Source of the DNA: Falsiroseomonas sp050563525
Lineage (GTDB): Bacteria; Pseudomonadota; Alphaproteobacteria; Acetobacterales; Acetobacteraceae
Direction: 5' to 3'
DNA length: 64,000 nucleotides
Assembly: GCF_050563525.1 (NCBI RefSeq)
Contig: NZ_JBNXUN010000006.1
Location: 124,001-188,000, forward strand
The notes beneath the pieces are model-generated. The model saw only the letters and a program-made list of their open reading frames with translations. It searched no databases and was not told where the DNA came from. This document shows, piece after piece, positions 42,424 to 51,138 of this stretch; positions within the stretch are counted from its first letter, which is position 1; every line of letters begins with the position of its first letter. A program made the translations under genes and the position numbers.

Positions 42424-44673
42424 TCACGCCTGGCCGAGGCGCTGCTTCGCGAAGGGCAGGCTGCGGATCCGCCGGCCGGTCAGGGCGGCGATGGCATTGG
42501 CCACCGCCGGCGGCACACCCGGTGTGCCGGGCTCCCCCACACCGCCCATTGGCGCGCCGGATTCCACGATGCGGACCTGCACCTTCGGCATCTCGGCACG
42601 GGTCAGGATGCGATAGCCGTCGTAGTTGCGGGCCACCGGGCGGCCACCCTCGAAGACCATCTCCTCATAGGCGGCCGACGACAGGCCGATGCAGGCGGCG
42701 CTTTCCACCTGCGCCTTGATGATCGCCGGGTTGACGATGCTGCCCGGGTCGATCGCCACGAACAATTCGTGCACCACCACCTCCCCCTGCCGCAGCGACA
42801 CCTCCGCCACCGTGGCGACCTCCGACCCGAAGGGGGAGGCCATGGCCAGGCCACGGGCGCGGCGGCTGCCATCTGGCGCGTCGTACGGCCCGCGCCGCCA
42901 GCCGCCGGACAGGTCCATGACAGCATCGAGCAGCGCCAAGTGCCGTGGCTGGTCGGCCAGGTGTGCGCGGCGGAATTCCAGCGGATCGGCGCCCGCGGCC
43001 TCCGCCACCTCGTCCAGGAAGGCCTCGAAAAAGAAGTCGTTCATCGAATGGCCGACCGACCGCCAGAAGCCGATGTTCACGGGATGCGGCACATGCACCC
43101 AGTCGATCCGGCGATTCGGAATGGCATAGGGCTTGAACGCCACGCCCTCCACCGCCGAGGTATCGACGGGCGGCGTGCCGAGGCGGGAGGTACCGAAATG
43201 CTTCGCCACCGGGCCCTCCCCCGGCACCGTCGCATGGAAGGCGACGATCCGGCCGCTGGCATCGAGCCCGGCGCGCAGCCGCGCCAGGCTCAGGGGCCGG
43301 TAGGCATCACGGGCGAATTCCTCCTCTCGCGTCCAGATCACCTTCACCGGGCGGCGGACCATGCGCGCCAGGCGGATGGCCTGGTTCATCGGGTGGTGGC
43401 GGCCATAGGTGAAGTGCCGACCGAAGAAGCCGCCGAGAAGCGGGGTGTGGATGCGGATTTTCGCCACATCCACCTCGGATTCCCGCGCCGCGATGGCCGC
43501 GAAGGCCTCCGGTGCCTGGTTCGGCGTCCAGACATCCAGCGTGCCATCGGCGTTGAAGCGGACGGTGGCGGAGGGCGGCTCGAGCTGGGCGTGGGCCAGG
43601 TAGGGCGCGTCGTAATCCGCCTGCACCACGCGCGTTGCGTCCCGCAGCGCGGCGGGAGCGTCGCCGCTGGCGTCGCTGGCGGGATTGCCGGGGGCATCCG
43701 CCTGCTCGCGCAGCATCTCCAGCATGCCGGCGGAGGAAAAATCCTCCGCCACCACCGGCTGGCCGCTGAGCGCCGTCCAGGCGACGGTGGCCGCCTCCAC
43801 CGCGCGGCGGGCGCGCCAGAAGCTGTCGGCCAGCACGGCGACGGCGCCGGGCAGGCGGTGCACGGAATGCACGCCGGGCATCGCCCGCAGAGCCGCCTCG
43901 TTCAGCACCTCCCCGGGTTCAGCGCCGGCGCGGGGGGCGTGCAGCACGGCACCCTGCAGCATGCCGTCCAGGCGGATGTCGATGCCATACTGCGCCTGAC
44001 CGGTGCTTTTCGCGCGGGTGTCGAGACGTTTCGCGTCCTTGCCGATCAGGCGGAACGGGCCGGATTTCGGCGTGGCGTCGGCCGGGATGGGTAGTGCGGC
44101 GGCGGCTTCGGCCAGCTCGCCATAGGGCAGCTTCCGTCCGGTCCCTGCATGCAGCACGAAGCCCGGCTCCGTGGTCAGCTCCGCCCCCGGCACCCCGAGG
44201 CGCTGGGCGGCGGCGGCAATCAGCATGGCCCGCGCCGTGGCACCGAGCAGCCGGAAATGCGCGTAGGTGTTGCGGATGGAAAAGCTGCCGCCGGTGACGC
44301 GGCGGGTGCCGTTGGCCAGCACCTGGTAGTCGGCACCGGCCGGCGCCACCGTCACCTCAAAGGCCGCGAGTTCGGCGTCCAGCTCCTCCGCGACGATCTG
44401 CGCGACCGCGGTGTGGATGCCCTGGCCGCCCTCGGCAAATGGGTTCTGCAGCAGGATGCGGCCATCTGGCCGGATGGTCAGGTAGGCCGGCACCTTGCGG
44501 GCATGGGCGAGGCCACCGGCCGCCTGGGCGCGCGCGGCGCGCGGCGGCAGGCCGAGCGCCAGCAGCAGCCCGCCGCCAAGTACGCCGGCCAGGGCGCCGC
44601 GGCGGGAGAGGTTCACCGGTGTGCCGGATTGCAGCGCGCCCGTCTGCAGCGCATCAAGAAGGGGCTGGTCCAT
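42424..44673 (-). CDS. iorB: Isoquinoline 1-oxidoreductase-type Mo hydroxylase, large subunit
   Basis: A 749-aa molybdopterin-binding subunit of the xanthine-oxidase family (IorB, or aldehyde dehydrogenase type). A Tat-like signal region occurs near the N-terminus (LSRRGALAGVLGGGLLLALGLPPRAARAQ). Family blocks follow: NPFAEGGQGIHTAVAQIVAEELD, KVIWTREEEFARDAYRP, NIGFWRSVGHSMNDFFFEAFLDEVA and GSIVNPAIIKAQVESAACIGLSSAAYEE. The end carries SGAPMGGVGEPGTPGVPPAVANAI with the catalytic Glu. ATG 44673 has AGGAGG upstream. It pairs with IorA, 11 nt upstream. The substrate (N-heterocycle or aldehyde) is unknown. Confidence 0.9.
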   Translation of the reverse strand: MDQPLLDALQTGALQSGTPVNLSRRGALAGVLGGGLLLALGLPPRAARAQAAGGLAHARKVPAYLTIRPDGRILLQNPFAEGGQGIHTAVAQIVAEELDAELAAFEVTVAPAGADYQVLANGTRRVTGGSFSIRNTYAHFRLLGATARAMLIAAAAQRLGVPGAELTTEPGFVLHAGTGRKLPYGELAEAAAALPIPADATPKSGPFRLIGKDAKRLDTRAKSTGQAQYGIDIRLDGMLQGAVLHAPRAGAEPGEVLNEAALRAMPGVHSVHRLPGAVAVLADSFWRARRAVEAATVAWTALSGQPVVAEDFSSAGMLEMLREQADAPGNPASDASGDAPAALRDATRVVQADYDAPYLAHAQLEPPSATVRFNADGTLDVWTPNQAPEAFAAIAARESEVDVAKIRIHTPLLGGFFGRHFTYGRHHPMNQAIRLARMVRRPVKVIWTREEEFARDAYRPLSLARLRAGLDASGRIVAFHATVPGEGPVAKHFGTSRLGTPPVDTSAVEGVAFKPYAIPNRRIDWVHVPHPVNIGFWRSVGHSMNDFFFEAFLDEVAEAAGADPLEFRRAHLADQPRHLALLDAVMDLSGGWRRGPYDAPDGSRRARGLAMASPFGSEVATVAEVSLRQGEVVVHELFVAIDPGSIVNPAIIKAQVESAACIGLSSAAYEEMVFEGGRPVARNYDGYRILTRAEMPKVQVRIVESGAPMGGVGEPGTPGVPPAVANAIAALTGRRIRSLPFAKQRLGQA

Positions 44674-44684
44674 CTCCCTCCTCC

Positions 44685-45137
44685 TCATGCCGCATCCGCC
44701 GCCTGGCGGATGCCGGCGGCGATGATGTTGTAGGTGCCGCAGCGGCATAGGTTGGTCATGGCGGCGGCGATATCCGCCTCCTCCGGCTTCGGCGTCTGCT
44801 TCAGCAGCGCGGTCGCGGCCATCAACTGGCCGGACTGGCAGTAGCCGCATTGCGGCACGTCCAGCGCGACCCACGCGGCGACCAGTCGCGCGCCGATGGG
44901 GTCGGCCTCGATTGCCTCGATGGTGGTGACGCGGCGGCCGGCGAGGCTGTCCAGGGGCACCTGGCAGGACCGCATCGCCTGGCCATCGATAAGCACGGTG
45001 CAGGCGCCGCATTGCGCGATGCCGCAGCCATACTTCGTGCCGGTCAGGCCAAGCGTGTCGCGCAGCACCCAGAGCAGCGGCGTATCGCCTTCCACCTCGA
45101 CCTTGCGGACCTGGCCATTCACGCTGATCTCGGCCAT
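44685..45137 (-). CDS. iorA: Isoquinoline 1-oxidoreductase-type [2Fe-2S] subunit
   Basis: A 150-aa small subunit carrying two [2Fe-2S] clusters. The plant-type cluster ligands are Cys38, Cys43, Cys46 and Cys58. The second cluster has Cys97, Cys100, Cys131 and Cys133 (QCGYCQSGQ and LCRCGTY). It passes electrons from the Mo centre in IorB to an outside acceptor. The start MAEISVNGQ is standard. It is first in the operon. No cytochrome or FAD subunit lies nearby. Confidence 0.93.
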   Translation of the reverse strand: MAEISVNGQVRKVEVEGDTPLLWVLRDTLGLTGTKYGCGIAQCGACTVLIDGQAMRSCQVPLDSLAGRRVTTIEAIEADPIGARLVAAWVALDVPQCGYCQSGQLMAATALLKQTPKPEEADIAAAMTNLCRCGTYNIIAAGIRQAADAA

Positions 45138-45222
45138 CGGGCTACTCCCTGGACGTCAGGCACGCATGCTTGCGGCGGGAATGTGGCGCGGCATCGGGCG
45201 TGCTGTCGAGCGCGCAGCGCGC

Positions 45223-45248
45223 GCCGCAGGCGGAATAACGCCTGCGGC
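45223..45248. terminator. Strong hairpin downstream of hemF
   Basis: GCCGCAGGCG-gaataa-CGCCTGCGGC is a perfect 10-bp inverted repeat with a 6-nt loop, 19 nt after the hemF stop. It lies between hemF and the iorA start, both on the minus strand. There is no U-run after it on that strand, so it is a probable but imperfect terminator. The rest of 45138-45267 shows no gene. Confidence 0.5.
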
Positions 45249-45267
45249 AAAATGGCGGCCGGACGGC

Positions 45268-46161
45268 TCAGGGCCAGCCGGTCTCGGGCGGCAGGGACAT
45301 CAGGATGGCCTCGACGTTGCCGCCGGTCTTCAGGCCGAAGATCGTGCCGCGGTCGTACAGCAGGTTGAATTCCACGTAGCGGCCGCGGCGCATCAGCTGG
45401 TGTGCGCGCTCGGCCTCGGTCCAGGGCTCGTGCATGCGGCGGCGGACGATGGGGGGGTAGGCGGCGAGGAAGGCCTCGCCGACATCGCGGGTGAAGGCGA
45501 AATCGCGGTCGATGCCCTGGCCGGGAGTGCGGTCGCCGAGCCAGTCATAAAAGATCCCGCCCAGGCCGCGGGGTTCGTTGCGGTGCGGCAGAAAGAAGTA
45601 CTCGTCGCACCACTGCTTGAAGCGCGGGTAGTAGGTGGGGTCGTGGCGGTCGCAGGCGGCCTTGTAGGCGGCGTGGAAGCCCTCGGCGTCCTCCAGGCTG
45701 TGGGGCGCCTTGTGGTCCATCGGCGTCAGGTCGCCGCCGCCGCCGAACCAGGCCTTGGTGGTCAGGATGAAGCGGGTATTCATGTGCACGGCCGGCACGC
45801 GCGGGCTCCGCATGTGCGCGACGAGCGAGATGCCGGTGGCGAGGAAGCGCGGGTCCTGCTCCGCGCCCGGGATCTGCTTGCGGAATTCGGGCGAGAACTC
45901 ACCGAAGACGGTCGAGACGTTGACGCCGACCTTCTCGAACACCCGGCCCTTCATCACGCCCATGACGCCGCCGCCGCCCTCCGGCCGGTCCCAGGGCGTG
46001 CGGACGAAGCGGCCGGCGGGCAGGCCGGCATGCGGGCCGCTGGCAAGCTCGTCCTCGCAGGCTTCGAATTCGGCGCAGATCCGGTCGCGCAGGCTCTCGA
46101 ACCAGGCGCGGGCGGGGGCGACCATGGGGTGGTCCAGCAGATCGGTCGGCGTCTCGGGCAT
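45268..46161 (-). CDS. hemF: Oxygen-dependent coproporphyrinogen III oxidase
   Basis: A 297-aa enzyme that uses O2 to decarboxylate coproporphyrinogen III to protoporphyrinogen IX in haem synthesis. Family blocks are VPAVHMNTRFILTTKAWFGGGGDLTP, FLPHRNEPRGLGGIFYDWL and LLYDRGTIFGLKTGGNVEAILMSLPP. ATG 46161 has AAGGAT about 9 nt upstream; the frame beyond is not conserved. It is divergent from petABC, so haem supply and cytochrome bc1 assembly could share a control region. Confidence 0.95.
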   Translation of the reverse strand: MPETPTDLLDHPMVAPARAWFESLRDRICAEFEACEDELASGPHAGLPAGRFVRTPWDRPEGGGGVMGVMKGRVFEKVGVNVSTVFGEFSPEFRKQIPGAEQDPRFLATGISLVAHMRSPRVPAVHMNTRFILTTKAWFGGGGDLTPMDHKAPHSLEDAEGFHAAYKAACDRHDPTYYPRFKQWCDEYFFLPHRNEPRGLGGIFYDWLGDRTPGQGIDRDFAFTRDVGEAFLAAYPPIVRRRMHEPWTEAERAHQLMRRGRYVEFNLLYDRGTIFGLKTGGNVEAILMSLPPETGWP

Positions 46162-46518
46162 CCACGCACATCCTTGATGAGGCGCCCCTGGCGCGGGGGT
46201 AGGGCGCCATCGGTGCCGCCGGAGATTGCCAGGGCATGAACGCGAAGGCGACCCTTGCCACCATGGCAAAGCCCAGCCGCCGAATGGCTGGAATTTCAGC
46301 CGACGGAGCGGATGGACACCGCCGCAACCCACCCTTTATATGCGCCGCAGCGCCATTCCGTCCGCAGGGGCTTTCGAAACCTCCTCCGAACGGGCTGGCC
46401 AGCATGTTTCGCGGCGATGCGGGTCGCGCGTGGGTCCAGCCTGGGGCCGGTCAGCGACCTGGAAACGGGCCTGGCCGGTGGCGAGACCGCGGGGCGGCAG
46501 GCGGAAAAGGACGACGAG
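46162..46518. other. hemF-petA divergent intergenic region
   Basis: A 357-nt gap without a convincing gene; one frame stays open into petA but does not look conserved. A 7-bp inverted repeat GGCGCCC-n14-GGGCGCC at 46181-46208 falls in the hemF leader. TTGCCA-cca-TGGCAA at 46255-46269 is a small perfect dyad in the middle. An AT-rich patch (TTTATATG, about 46334-46341) could belong to a promoter. No FNR-type TTGAT-N4-ATCAA box was seen. Confidence 0.5.
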
Positions 46519-47106
46519 ATGGCCGAGACAATGGTGCCCGCAGGGGCACCGCATGGCGCCGAACATCAGCCCCCGCATGCGGGCGGGCAGCCGGGCGAGA
46601 CGCGCCGCGACTTCCTGACCCTGAGCACCGCCGCCTTCGCGGCCGTTGGCGTGGGTGCGGTGGTCTGGCCGTTCATCAGTTCCATGAACCCGGCCCGCGA
46701 CGTGCTGGCGCTGGCCTCCACCGAAGTCGACCTGACTCCGATCGCCGAAGGCCAGGCGGTGACGGTGGTGTGGCGCGGCAAGCCGGTGTTCGTGCGCCAC
46801 CGCACCGCGGATGACATCCGCCTGGCACGGGAGACGCCGCTGTCGCAGCTGAAGGACCCGGCGCCGGACCAGACGCGGGTGCAGAAGGACCAGTGGCTGG
46901 TCGTCGTCGGCGTCTGCACCCACCTCGGCTGCGTGCCGCTGGGGCAGCGGCCGACCGATGCGAAGGGCGAGTTCAACGGCTGGTTCTGCCCCTGCCACGG
47001 CAGCCACTACGACACGTCCGGCCGAATCCGCCTCGGCCCGGCACCGCTGAACCTTGCGGTTCCCGAATACAGCTTCACCTCCGACACGCAAATCCGGATC
47101 GGCTGA
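46519..47106 (+). CDS. petA: Cytochrome bc1 Rieske iron-sulfur subunit
   Basis: A 195-aa Rieske protein. It has a Tat-type signal anchor (TRRDFLTLSTAAFAAVGVGAVVWPFI, 28-53), a Gly-rich hinge, and cluster motifs CTHLGC (Cys133, His135, Cys138) and CPCHGS (Cys157, Cys159, His160). It carries electrons from ubiquinol to cytochrome c1. ATG 46519 with AAGG at about 7-9 nt was chosen; the upstream open frame is low-confidence. The operon order petA-petB-petC is standard. Confidence 0.94.
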   Translation: MAETMVPAGAPHGAEHQPPHAGGQPGETRRDFLTLSTAAFAAVGVGAVVWPFISSMNPARDVLALASTEVDLTPIAEGQAVTVVWRGKPVFVRHRTADDIRLARETPLSQLKDPAPDQTRVQKDQWLVVVGVCTHLGCVPLGQRPTDAKGEFNGWFCPCHGSHYDTSGRIRLGPAPLNLAVPEYSFTSDTQIRIG

Positions 47107-47167
47107 GGCGCCGGCGCGCGGTATCCTCCGCGCCCGCCCCCAGCCTCCACTGAGGAGCCAGGCAACG

Positions 47168-48439
47168 ATGGCCATCGGCCTTCACGACAGCACCATCCAG
47201 AACCCGGTCATCCGCTGGGTCGACCAGCGCCTGCCGGTCTTCACCATGATGCAGAAGGAGTACGGGACCTTCCCGACTCCCCGGAATTTCAACTATTTCT
47301 GGAATTTCGGCGCGCTCGCCATGGTCACGCTGATGATCATGATCGCGACCGGCATCTTCCTCGCGATGAACTACACGCCGCACACCGCCTACGCCTTCGA
47401 CAGCGTCGAGCGGATCATGCGCGACGTGAACTACGGCTGGCTGATCCGCTACGTGCACATGAACGGCGCCTCGATGTTCTTCATCGTGGTGTTCATCCAC
47501 ATCTGGCGCGGCATGTACTACGGCTCCTACAAGGCGCCGCGCGAATTGCTGTGGATCCTGGGCGTCGTCATCTTCCTGCTGATGATGGCCACCGCCTTCA
47601 TGGGCTACGTGCTGCCCTGGGGCCAGATGTCCTTCTGGGGCGCCACCGTCATCACCAACCTGTTCAGCGCCATCCCGATCGTCGGCGAGAGCATCGTGGT
47701 CTGGCTGTGGGGCGGCTTCTCCGTCGACAACCCGACGCTGAACCGCTTCTTCAGCCTGCACTACCTGATGCCGTTCCTGATCGCGGGCGTGGTCTTCCTG
47801 CACGTCGCCGCGCTGCACATCACCGGGTCCAACAACCCGCTGGGCATCGACCCGAAGGGGCCGCAGGACACCCTGCCCTTCCACCCGTACTACACGGCGA
47901 AGGACAGCGTCGGCCTGATCGTCTACTTCATCGTCTTCGCCGTGCTGGTGTTCTTCGCGCCGAACTACCTCGGCCATGCGGACAACTACATCCCGGCGAA
48001 CCCGCTGGTGACGCCCGCGCATATCGTGCCGGAATGGTACTTCCTGCCCTTCTACGCCATCCTGCGCGCGGTGCCGGACAAGCTGGGCGGCGTGCTGCTG
48101 ATGTTCGGCTCCATCGCAGTGCTGTTCATCCTGCCGTGGCTCGATACCTCTCCGGTGCGGTCCATGCGGTTCCGCCCGATCGCCAAGTGGGCGCTGTTCG
48201 CCTGGCTGATCTCGTTCTTCGTGCTGATGTGGGCGGGCGGCAAGCCGGCGGAGGAGCCGTATGTCACGATCTCCCGCATCGCCACCGCCTACTACTTCGC
48301 CTATTTCCTGGTGATCCTGCCCCTGCTCGGCCGCCTGGAACGCCCCCTGTCGCTGCCCGAGAGCATCGCGATGCCCGTCCTGCGCGGCGGCGGACCGATG
48401 CTGGCGGGTGCCGCGGCGAAGCCGATGGAGAAGGCCTGA
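47168..48439 (+). CDS. petB: Cytochrome b of the bc1 complex
   Basis: A 423-aa cytochrome b with eight helices. The four haem-ligating histidines are in RYVHMNGASMFFIVVFIHIWRG and SLHYLMPFLIAGVVFLHVAALH. The quinol-site motif PEWYFLPFYAILRA is present near residue 285. GAGGAG lies upstream of ATG 47168. It holds both b-type haems and the Qo and Qi quinone sites. Its stop overlaps the petC ATG by one base. Confidence 0.96.
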   Translation: MAIGLHDSTIQNPVIRWVDQRLPVFTMMQKEYGTFPTPRNFNYFWNFGALAMVTLMIMIATGIFLAMNYTPHTAYAFDSVERIMRDVNYGWLIRYVHMNGASMFFIVVFIHIWRGMYYGSYKAPRELLWILGVVIFLLMMATAFMGYVLPWGQMSFWGATVITNLFSAIPIVGESIVVWLWGGFSVDNPTLNRFFSLHYLMPFLIAGVVFLHVAALHITGSNNPLGIDPKGPQDTLPFHPYYTAKDSVGLIVYFIVFAVLVFFAPNYLGHADNYIPANPLVTPAHIVPEWYFLPFYAILRAVPDKLGGVLLMFGSIAVLFILPWLDTSPVRSMRFRPIAKWALFAWLISFFVLMWAGGKPAEEPYVTISRIATAYYFAYFLVILPLLGRLERPLSLPESIAMPVLRGGGPMLAGAAAKPMEKA

Positions 48440-49230
48440 TGCCCCGTCTTTTCGCCAAGGGCTTCCGCAGCCTGGTCGGCGCCCTGGTCCTGGGCGCCGC
48501 GGCGGCGGTCTCCGCAACCCCGGCCCGTGCGGCCGGGGAGGCGATCGCCATCCCGAACGCCGGCTTCGGCTTCGCCGGCTTCTTCGGCACGTTCGATCGC
48601 GGCGCCGCCCAGCGCGGCCTGCAGGTCTACAACGAGGTCTGCTCCGCCTGCCACGGCATGTACCAGCTGTCCTACCGCAACCTGACCGAGATCGGGTTGA
48701 GCGAGGAACAGGTGCGCGCCATCGCCGGCGCCGTGACCGTGATGGGCGAGCTGAACGACCAGGGTGAGCGGGTGGAGCGCCCGGCGCGCCTGTCCGACCG
48801 CTTCCGCCGCCCCTTCGCCAATGAAATCGCGGCGCGCGCGGCGAACAACGGCGCCTACCCGCCGGACCTGTCCGTGATCACCAAGGCGCGCGCCAACGGT
48901 GCCAACTACCTGCACGCGTTGCTGACGGGCTATGTCGACCCGCCGGCCGGCTTCAACCTTGGCGAGGGCATGTACTACAACGCCTACTTCCCGGGCCATC
49001 AGATCGCCATGCCGCCGATCCTGAACCCGGACCAGGTGCAATACGCCGACGGCACCGCCGCAACGGTGGACCAGATGTCGCGCGACGTCACCACCTTCCT
49101 CGCCTGGGCAGCGGAGCCGGAGACGGAACAGCGCCGCGCCATGGGCATCAAGATGATCCTGTTCCTGGTCGTCCTGGGCGGCCTGACCTATGCGGTGAAG
49201 CGCAAGGTCTGGGCCGACGTGAAGCACTGA
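48439..49230 (+). CDS. petC: Cytochrome c1 of the bc1 complex
   Basis: A 263-aa membrane-anchored c-type cytochrome. It has a signal peptide (about 1-32, ending ATPARA), haem-attachment CSACH (Cys68, Cys71, His72) and sixth ligand Met191 in GHQIAMPPI. A C-terminal anchor helix (MGIKMILFLVVLGGLTYAV) comes before the basic tail KRKVWADVKH. ATG overlaps petB (TGATG). A strong terminator follows. Confidence 0.95.
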   Translation: MPRLFAKGFRSLVGALVLGAAAAVSATPARAAGEAIAIPNAGFGFAGFFGTFDRGAAQRGLQVYNEVCSACHGMYQLSYRNLTEIGLSEEQVRAIAGAVTVMGELNDQGERVERPARLSDRFRRPFANEIAARAANNGAYPPDLSVITKARANGANYLHALLTGYVDPPAGFNLGEGMYYNAYFPGHQIAMPPILNPDQVQYADGTAATVDQMSRDVTTFLAWAAEPETEQRRAMGIKMILFLVVLGGLTYAVKRKVWADVKH

Positions 49231-49251
49231 GCGCCCGCTTCAGGAATGAAG

Positions 49252-49282
49252 GGGGCCGTCCCGCAGGGGGCGGCCCCTTTTT
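49252..49282 (+). terminator. Rho-independent terminator of petABC
   Basis: GGGGCCG and CGGCCCC (49252-49258 and 49271-49277) form a stem, extended by CCC/GGG pairs around a short loop, and TTTTT follows directly (49278-49282). It starts 21 nt after the petC stop. The mtnP gene starts 30 nt further on. Confidence 0.9.
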
Positions 49283-49312
49283 CATGTGATTTTCCATCCA
49301 GGGAGTCCGGGC

Positions 49313-50203
49313 ATGCCCGAGCAGATCACCCCCGTCATCGGCCTGATCGGCGGCTCCGGCCTCTACGACATCCCGGGCTTGGCCGACCGCGAATGGCGCC
49401 GCGTTGAAAGCCCCTGGGGCGCGGCCTCGGACGAGATCCTGCACGGCACGCTGGCCGGCGTGCCGGTGCGCTTCCTGCCGAGGCATGGGCGTGGCCACCC
49501 GACTCCCCCATCCCGCCTGAACTACCGCGCCAACATCGATGCGATGAAGCGCGCCGGCTGCACCGAGATCATCTCGCTATCCGCCGTCGGTTCGCTGAAG
49601 GAGGAGTTGCCGCCGGGCCACTTCGTCATCGTCGACCAGTTCATCGACCGCACCTTCGCGCGCGACAAATCCTTCTTCGAGACCGGCTGCGTCGGCCATG
49701 TCTCCGTCGCCCATCCGGTCTGCCCCCGTCTCGGCGATGCGCTGGAGGCCTCGGCCCGGAAGCTCGGCCTGCCGGTGACGCGCGGCGGCACCTACCTGGT
49801 GATGGAGGGCCCGCAATTCTCGACCAAGGCCGAGTCGCTGCTGTACCGGCAGTGGGGCTGTTCGGTGATCGGCATGACCAACATGCCTGAGGCGAAATTG
49901 GCGCGGGAGGCCGAGCTTTGCTACGCGACCGTCGCCATGGTGACGGATTTCGACTGCTGGCACCCGGACCATGAGGCGGTGACGGTGGACCAGGTGGTGA
50001 AGGTGCTGTTCGGCAATGCCGACAGGGCGCGCGCCCTGGTGGCCGACGTGGTGCCCGGCCTCGGCGCGCCGCGCGGCCCCTGCCCGGCGGGCTGCGACCG
50101 GGCGCTGGAGCATGCGCTGATCACAGCCCCCGAGATGCGTGACCCGGCGCTGCTGGCGAAGCTGGACGTGGTGGCCGGGCGGGTGCTGAACCCACGTGGC
50201 TGA
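49313..50203 (+). CDS. mtnP: S-methyl-5'-thioadenosine phosphorylase
   Basis: A 296-aa phosphorylase that cleaves 5'-methylthioadenosine to adenine and methylthioribose 1-phosphate. Motifs are IGLIGGSGLYDIPGL, LPRHGRGHPTPPSRLNYRANI, EGPQFSTKAES and IGMTNMPEAKLAREAELCYA with TDFDCWHP. AGGGAG lies about 9 nt before ATG 49313. It may have its own promoter after the petC terminator, or use read-through. Two terminal Cys-rich residues (PRGPCPAGCDRALEH) are typical of the family. Confidence 0.94.
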   Translation: MPEQITPVIGLIGGSGLYDIPGLADREWRRVESPWGAASDEILHGTLAGVPVRFLPRHGRGHPTPPSRLNYRANIDAMKRAGCTEIISLSAVGSLKEELPPGHFVIVDQFIDRTFARDKSFFETGCVGHVSVAHPVCPRLGDALEASARKLGLPVTRGGTYLVMEGPQFSTKAESLLYRQWGCSVIGMTNMPEAKLAREAELCYATVAMVTDFDCWHPDHEAVTVDQVVKVLFGNADRARALVADVVPGLGAPRGPCPAGCDRALEHALITAPEMRDPALLAKLDVVAGRVLNPRG

Positions 50204-50210
50204 GGCTGGA

Positions 50211-50429
50211 TCAGTCCTTCACTTCCTCGACCCGCACGGCCAGTTCGCCGGTCTGCGCCGCGCCTTCCCGCCGGCGGCGCTTCAGCACCAGCGGAACCAC
50301 GATGACGATGATGGCAAGCAGCATGATCACCCAGATCGGGTAGGTCGGCTGCGCGCCGTTCGGGCTCCAGATCGGGATCAGGACCAGCAGGGCCAGGCTG
50401 ATTCCAGCGGTGATGTAGTAGCCGAGCAT
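50211..50429 (-). CDS. Small two-helix membrane protein
   Basis: A 72-aa protein starting MLGYYITAGISLALLVLIPIW, with a second helix (PIWVIMLLAIIVIVVPLVL) followed by KRRRREG and a polar, acidic end. The basic end after helix 2 points to the C-terminus being inside. No family recognised. It starts 4 nt after the dienelactone-hydrolase stop on the same strand, so it is co-transcribed. Confidence 0.66.
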   Translation of the reverse strand: MLGYYITAGISLALLVLIPIWSPNGAQPTYPIWVIMLLAIIVIVVPLVLKRRRREGAAQTGELAVRVEEVKD

Positions 50430-50433
50430 GGTC

Positions 50434-51099
50434 TCAGCTCCCCAGGTGCCTGGCGAAGAAAGCCAGGGTGCGGGCCTGCGCCAAATCGGCATCGGCCGGC
50501 TTGTAGGAACCGCGTTCCTCGCAGCCGAAGCCGTGGCCGGCGCCCTTGTAGACGAAGATCTCGACGCCTGGCTGCGCCGCCCGGATCAGATCCACGTCCG
50601 ACAGCGGGATGGAGGCATCCACCTCGCCGAAATGCAGCTGCACGGGGCAGTTCGGCACTTCGTCCCGCGTGCCGGCAATGCCGCCGCCATACCAGCCGCA
50701 GGCGGCCTTAAAGCTGGTGCTGCGGGTCGCGCCCCACCAGGCGACGGTGCCGCCCCAGCAATAGCCGACGATGCCGCGCGCCGCACCGGCGGGCAGTGCC
50801 GCTGCCGCGGCCTCGACATCCGCCATGGTGTGCGCGGCATCGACCTTGGCGCGCAGGTCGCGGCCGCGGGCGACGTCCGCCGGTTCGTAGCCGAGTTCGA
50901 CATTGCGCTCGACCCGGTCGAACATCGCGGGGGCGATCACCTGGTAGCCCTCGGCGGCGAGGGTGTCGCAGACATGGCGCATGTGGCGGTTCACGCCGAA
51001 GATCTCCTGCACCACGACCAGCGCCCGCTTCGCATCGGCCGGGCCGGCACGGTAGGCGGACAGGCGGTGGCCATCGGCGGCGGTCAGTTCGATCAACAT
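50434..51099 (-). CDS. Dienelactone hydrolase-family protein
   Basis: A 221-aa alpha/beta hydrolase of the dienelactone hydrolase/carboxymethylenebutenolidase type. The nucleophile elbow is GYCWGG with Cys, the family's nucleophile; the acid and His are in HFGEVDASIP and GAGHGFGC. Substrates of the family include dienelactones from aromatic degradation, but many members act on other esters. ATG 51099 begins MLIELTAADGH, the standard family N-terminus. It is divergent from the DUF4169 gene (39 nt). Confidence 0.87.
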   Translation of the reverse strand: MLIELTAADGHRLSAYRAGPADAKRALVVVQEIFGVNRHMRHVCDTLAAEGYQVIAPAMFDRVERNVELGYEPADVARGRDLRAKVDAAHTMADVEAAAAALPAGAARGIVGYCWGGTVAWWGATRSTSFKAACGWYGGGIAGTRDEVPNCPVQLHFGEVDASIPLSDVDLIRAAQPGVEIFVYKGAGHGFGCEERGSYKPADADLAQARTLAFFARHLGS

Positions 51100-51138
51100 G
51101 GCGTATCCCGCGCAGGTTTGCGGCGTTAGTGTCCCTGC

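Noticed and set aside
46255..46269. The TTGCCA-cca-TGGCAA dyad as an FNR box
   Set aside because: It does not fit TTGAT-N4-ATCAA; it is kept only as an unassigned dyad.
46162..46518. An N-terminal extension of the Rieske protein upstream of 46519
   Set aside because: The frame is open but its sequence is not family-like, and the signal anchor with twin arginine begins after 46519 with a normal ribosome-binding site.
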